Shown: one piece after another, positions 62,404-64,000 of the stretch
Layout: the number at the start of each line of letters is the position of its first letter
Numbering within the stretch: position 1 is the stretch's first letter
Assembly (NCBI RefSeq): GCF_036569345.1
Contig: NZ_DATCQT010000175.1
Location: 60,342 to 124,341 of the forward strand
DNA: 64,000 bases
Direction: 5' to 3'
Origin: Clostridium_AD sp036569345
Lineage (GTDB): Bacteria; Bacillota; Clostridia; Clostridiales; Clostridiaceae
Translations under genes and position numbers: made by a program
The notes under the pieces: model-generated
What the model was told of the DNA's origin: nothing
Seen by the model: the letters and a program-made list of their open reading frames with translations, nothing else
Databases searched by the model: none

Positions 62404-63810
62404 TTGAGTTTTAATGTTTATAATACTATGACTAGAAATAAGGACGTATTTGTACCTTATAAAGAAGGTAAGGTTGGTATGTATACTTGTGGACCTACAG
62501 TGTACAACTATGCACATATAGGCAATTTAAGGACGTATATTTTTGAAGATGTACTTAAAAAATCCTTAGAGTATCTAAATTATAAGGTTAAGCATGTAAT
62601 GAATGTAACTGATGTAGGTCACCTTCAATCAGATGGGGATGAAGGTGAAGATAAAATGGCATTAGGTGCAAGTCGTGAGCATAAAACTGTATGGGAAATT
62701 GCCAAATTCTATGAAGATGCTTTTTTTGAAGATTGTAAAAAGCTTAATATAAAAAGGCCTACTATTGTATGTAGAGCTACGGATCATATACAGGATATGA
62801 TAGAGCTTATAAAAAAACTCGAGGATAAAGGATATACTTACGTATCTAATGGAAATGTATATTTTGAAATTGATAAATTTGAAGATTACGCTAAACTTGC
62901 AAATATTAGTATAGATGAGCTGGAAGCAGGACGTAGGATAGAAGTAGACCCTAATAAGAAAAATCCACTTGATTTTGTATTATGGTTTACAAATTCTAAA
63001 TTTTCTAATCAGATAATGCAGTGGGAGTCACCATGGGGAAAAGGGTTTCCAGGCTGGCATTTAGAATGTTCTGCTATGTCTATTAAATATATCGGTGAAT
63101 ATTTAGATATTCATTGTGGTGGAGTAGATCATATTGCAATACATCACACAAATGAAGTAGCTCAATCAGAAGGGGTCCTAGGACATAAATGGGTAAAATA
63201 CTGGATGCATGGAGAGTTTTTAGTACTAGACAGCGGTAAAATGTCAAAATCTACTGGTGATTTTTTAACAGTATCAAGGCTTATTGAAGAGGGATATAGT
63301 CCCCTTGATTATAGATATTTCTGTCTTCAATCTAAATATAGAAAACAGTTACTGTTTAGTTTTGAGAGTTTAAATGATGCTAAAAATGGGTACAAAAAGC
63401 TTAAAGAGAGAATTGCTCTTGTTTTAGTATCTATAAATAAAAATGATCAAACCAGTGATGAGAAAATTGAATCATATAAACAGAAATTTTCATCATATAT
63501 AAGTGATGATTTAAATATAGCAAATGCTTTTACTGTACTTTTCGATGTTTTAAAAGACGGCGAACTTAATAATAAGGAAAAGGCTATACTTATAGAAGAT
63601 TTTGATAAGGTATTCTCATTAGATCTCATGAAAATTGAAGAAGAAACTACAAACGTAGATGAGGACCTTATAAATAAGCTCATAATTGAAAGAGCAGAAT
63701 CAAGAGCAAGTAAAAATTGGGCAAGAGCAGATGAGATAAGAAATGAATTTATAGCTATGAATATTGAACTTCTTGATACTAAGGAAGGAACAACTTGGAA
63801 AGTTAAATAA
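62404..63810 (+). CDS. cysS: Cysteinyl-tRNA synthetase
   Basis: This 468-residue class I synthetase charges tRNA-Cys. It has the HIGH-equivalent 'YNYAHIGNLRTY', the zinc ligands in 'YTCGPTVYNY', 'WHLECSAM' and 'HIAIHHTNEVAQSE', and 'SGKMSKSTGDFLTV' (KMSKS). I start at TTG 62404, eight bases after AAGGAG (62390-62395); a GTG at 62395 lies on that site and would add 'MKI'. Unlike asnS it has no T-box. A palindromic repeat follows the stop. Confidence 0.95.
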   Translation: MSFNVYNTMTRNKDVFVPYKEGKVGMYTCGPTVYNYAHIGNLRTYIFEDVLKKSLEYLNYKVKHVMNVTDVGHLQSDGDEGEDKMALGASREHKTVWEIAKFYEDAFFEDCKKLNIKRPTIVCRATDHIQDMIELIKKLEDKGYTYVSNGNVYFEIDKFEDYAKLANISIDELEAGRRIEVDPNKKNPLDFVLWFTNSKFSNQIMQWESPWGKGFPGWHLECSAMSIKYIGEYLDIHCGGVDHIAIHHTNEVAQSEGVLGHKWVKYWMHGEFLVLDSGKMSKSTGDFLTVSRLIEEGYSPLDYRYFCLQSKYRKQLLFSFESLNDAKNGYKKLKERIALVLVSINKNDQTSDEKIESYKQKFSSYISDDLNIANAFTVLFDVLKDGELNNKEKAILIEDFDKVFSLDLMKIEEETTNVDEDLINKLIIERAESRASKNWARADEIRNEFIAMNIELLDTKEGTTWKVK

Positions 63811-63858
63811 AAATGAGTTAATGAAAGCATTTGATAATTAAAACTTAACGACACTTAT

Positions 63859-63913
63859 GAAGGGGCTGTCTCAAAATGATTAAAAAATCATTTGAAGAGA
63901 CAGCCTCTTTTCC
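63859..63913. repeat. Dispersed palindromic repeat, copy 2 (also a terminator)
   Basis: AAGGGGCTGTCTCAAAATGA at the left matches the element at 37763-37822; ATCATTTGAAGAGACAGCC closes it. The arms pair with a small bulge. It follows cysS by 49 bases and ends in a T run. Nothing is seen in the final 90 bases of the window. Confidence 0.8.
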
Positions 63914-64000
63914 TTATTGATTTTAATAGAAACACTAAAAAATCACTCTTTTAATTACTATTTTGTAATGCATTTTTATTTTTTTACACTACAAAAAGAA

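Overview
The window looks like a chromosomal segment of a low-GC, anaerobic, endospore-forming Firmicute, most likely Clostridium sensu stricto. The evidence is the strong A+T bias, AGGAGG-type ribosome binding sites, germinant-receptor genes, a sigI-rsgI pair, a 56-residue clostridial 2[4Fe-4S] ferredoxin, a T-box in front of asnS and selenium-dependent molybdenum hydroxylase genes. The species is not identified. I saw no rRNA, tRNA, CRISPR array, prophage or intact insertion sequence.

Layout. 0-1.75 kb: end of a spore germination receptor operon (Ger(x)C tail, then a GerKB-type permease). 1.8-11.5 kb: mixed genes, including several tiny proteins, a thioesterase, an acetyltransferase remnant between two copies of a small inverted repeat, an exonuclease, a YjbR protein, an amidohydrolase, a dicarboxylate-type symporter, sigI-rsgI and a hemerythrin. 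11.7-16.2 kb: proB-proA, a NUDIX protein, a 5'-truncated glycerophosphodiesterase and a YdcF protein.

16.3-37.1 kb is the most interesting block, an anaerobic purine-catabolism locus in three transcription groups. (1) Rightward: 8-oxoguanine deaminase and a three-subunit xanthine dehydrogenase. (2) Leftward: a YheO/DauR-type regulator, diaminopropionate ammonia-lyase, YgeY, YgeW, carbamate kinase and guanine deaminase. (3) Rightward and divergent from group 2: SsnA, a shortened YgfK, a dihydropyrimidinase/HyuA, a fused selenium-dependent xanthine dehydrogenase, YqeC, a MocA-type nucleotidyltransferase and YqeB. Together they would deaminate and interconvert purine bases by molybdenum/selenium hydroxylases, open the rings, and finish with diaminopropionate cleavage to pyruvate and ammonia and with carbamoyl-phosphate-driven ATP synthesis. 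The YgfK here has lost its central flavoprotein domain and no dedicated FAD subunit accompanies the selenium enzyme, so the electron path is unusual.

37.3-48.5 kb: a small unknown gene, clpS-clpA, motA-motB, a VOC protein, an MBL-fold protein, two YitT paralogues on either side of T-box-controlled asnS, and a ferredoxin. 49.2-59.3 kb: a sugar/alditol PTS locus with two near-duplicate mannitol-type permeases (IICB and IICBA), an MtlR-type regulator, a 1-phosphofructokinase-like kinase and a sorbose-1-phosphate-reductase-like dehydrogenase, facing a convergent transketolase. No mtlD is present, which suggests a route through a ketose-1-phosphate. The first permease and the regulator have matching duplicated promoters. 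59.7-64 kb: an SDR resembling the EF-P 5-aminopentanone reductase, a small membrane protein, a PAP2 phosphatase, a tiny basic protein and cysS.

Recurrent features are very long palindromic terminators (one is a perfect 50-bp palindrome) and short in-frame tandem repeats in several genes.
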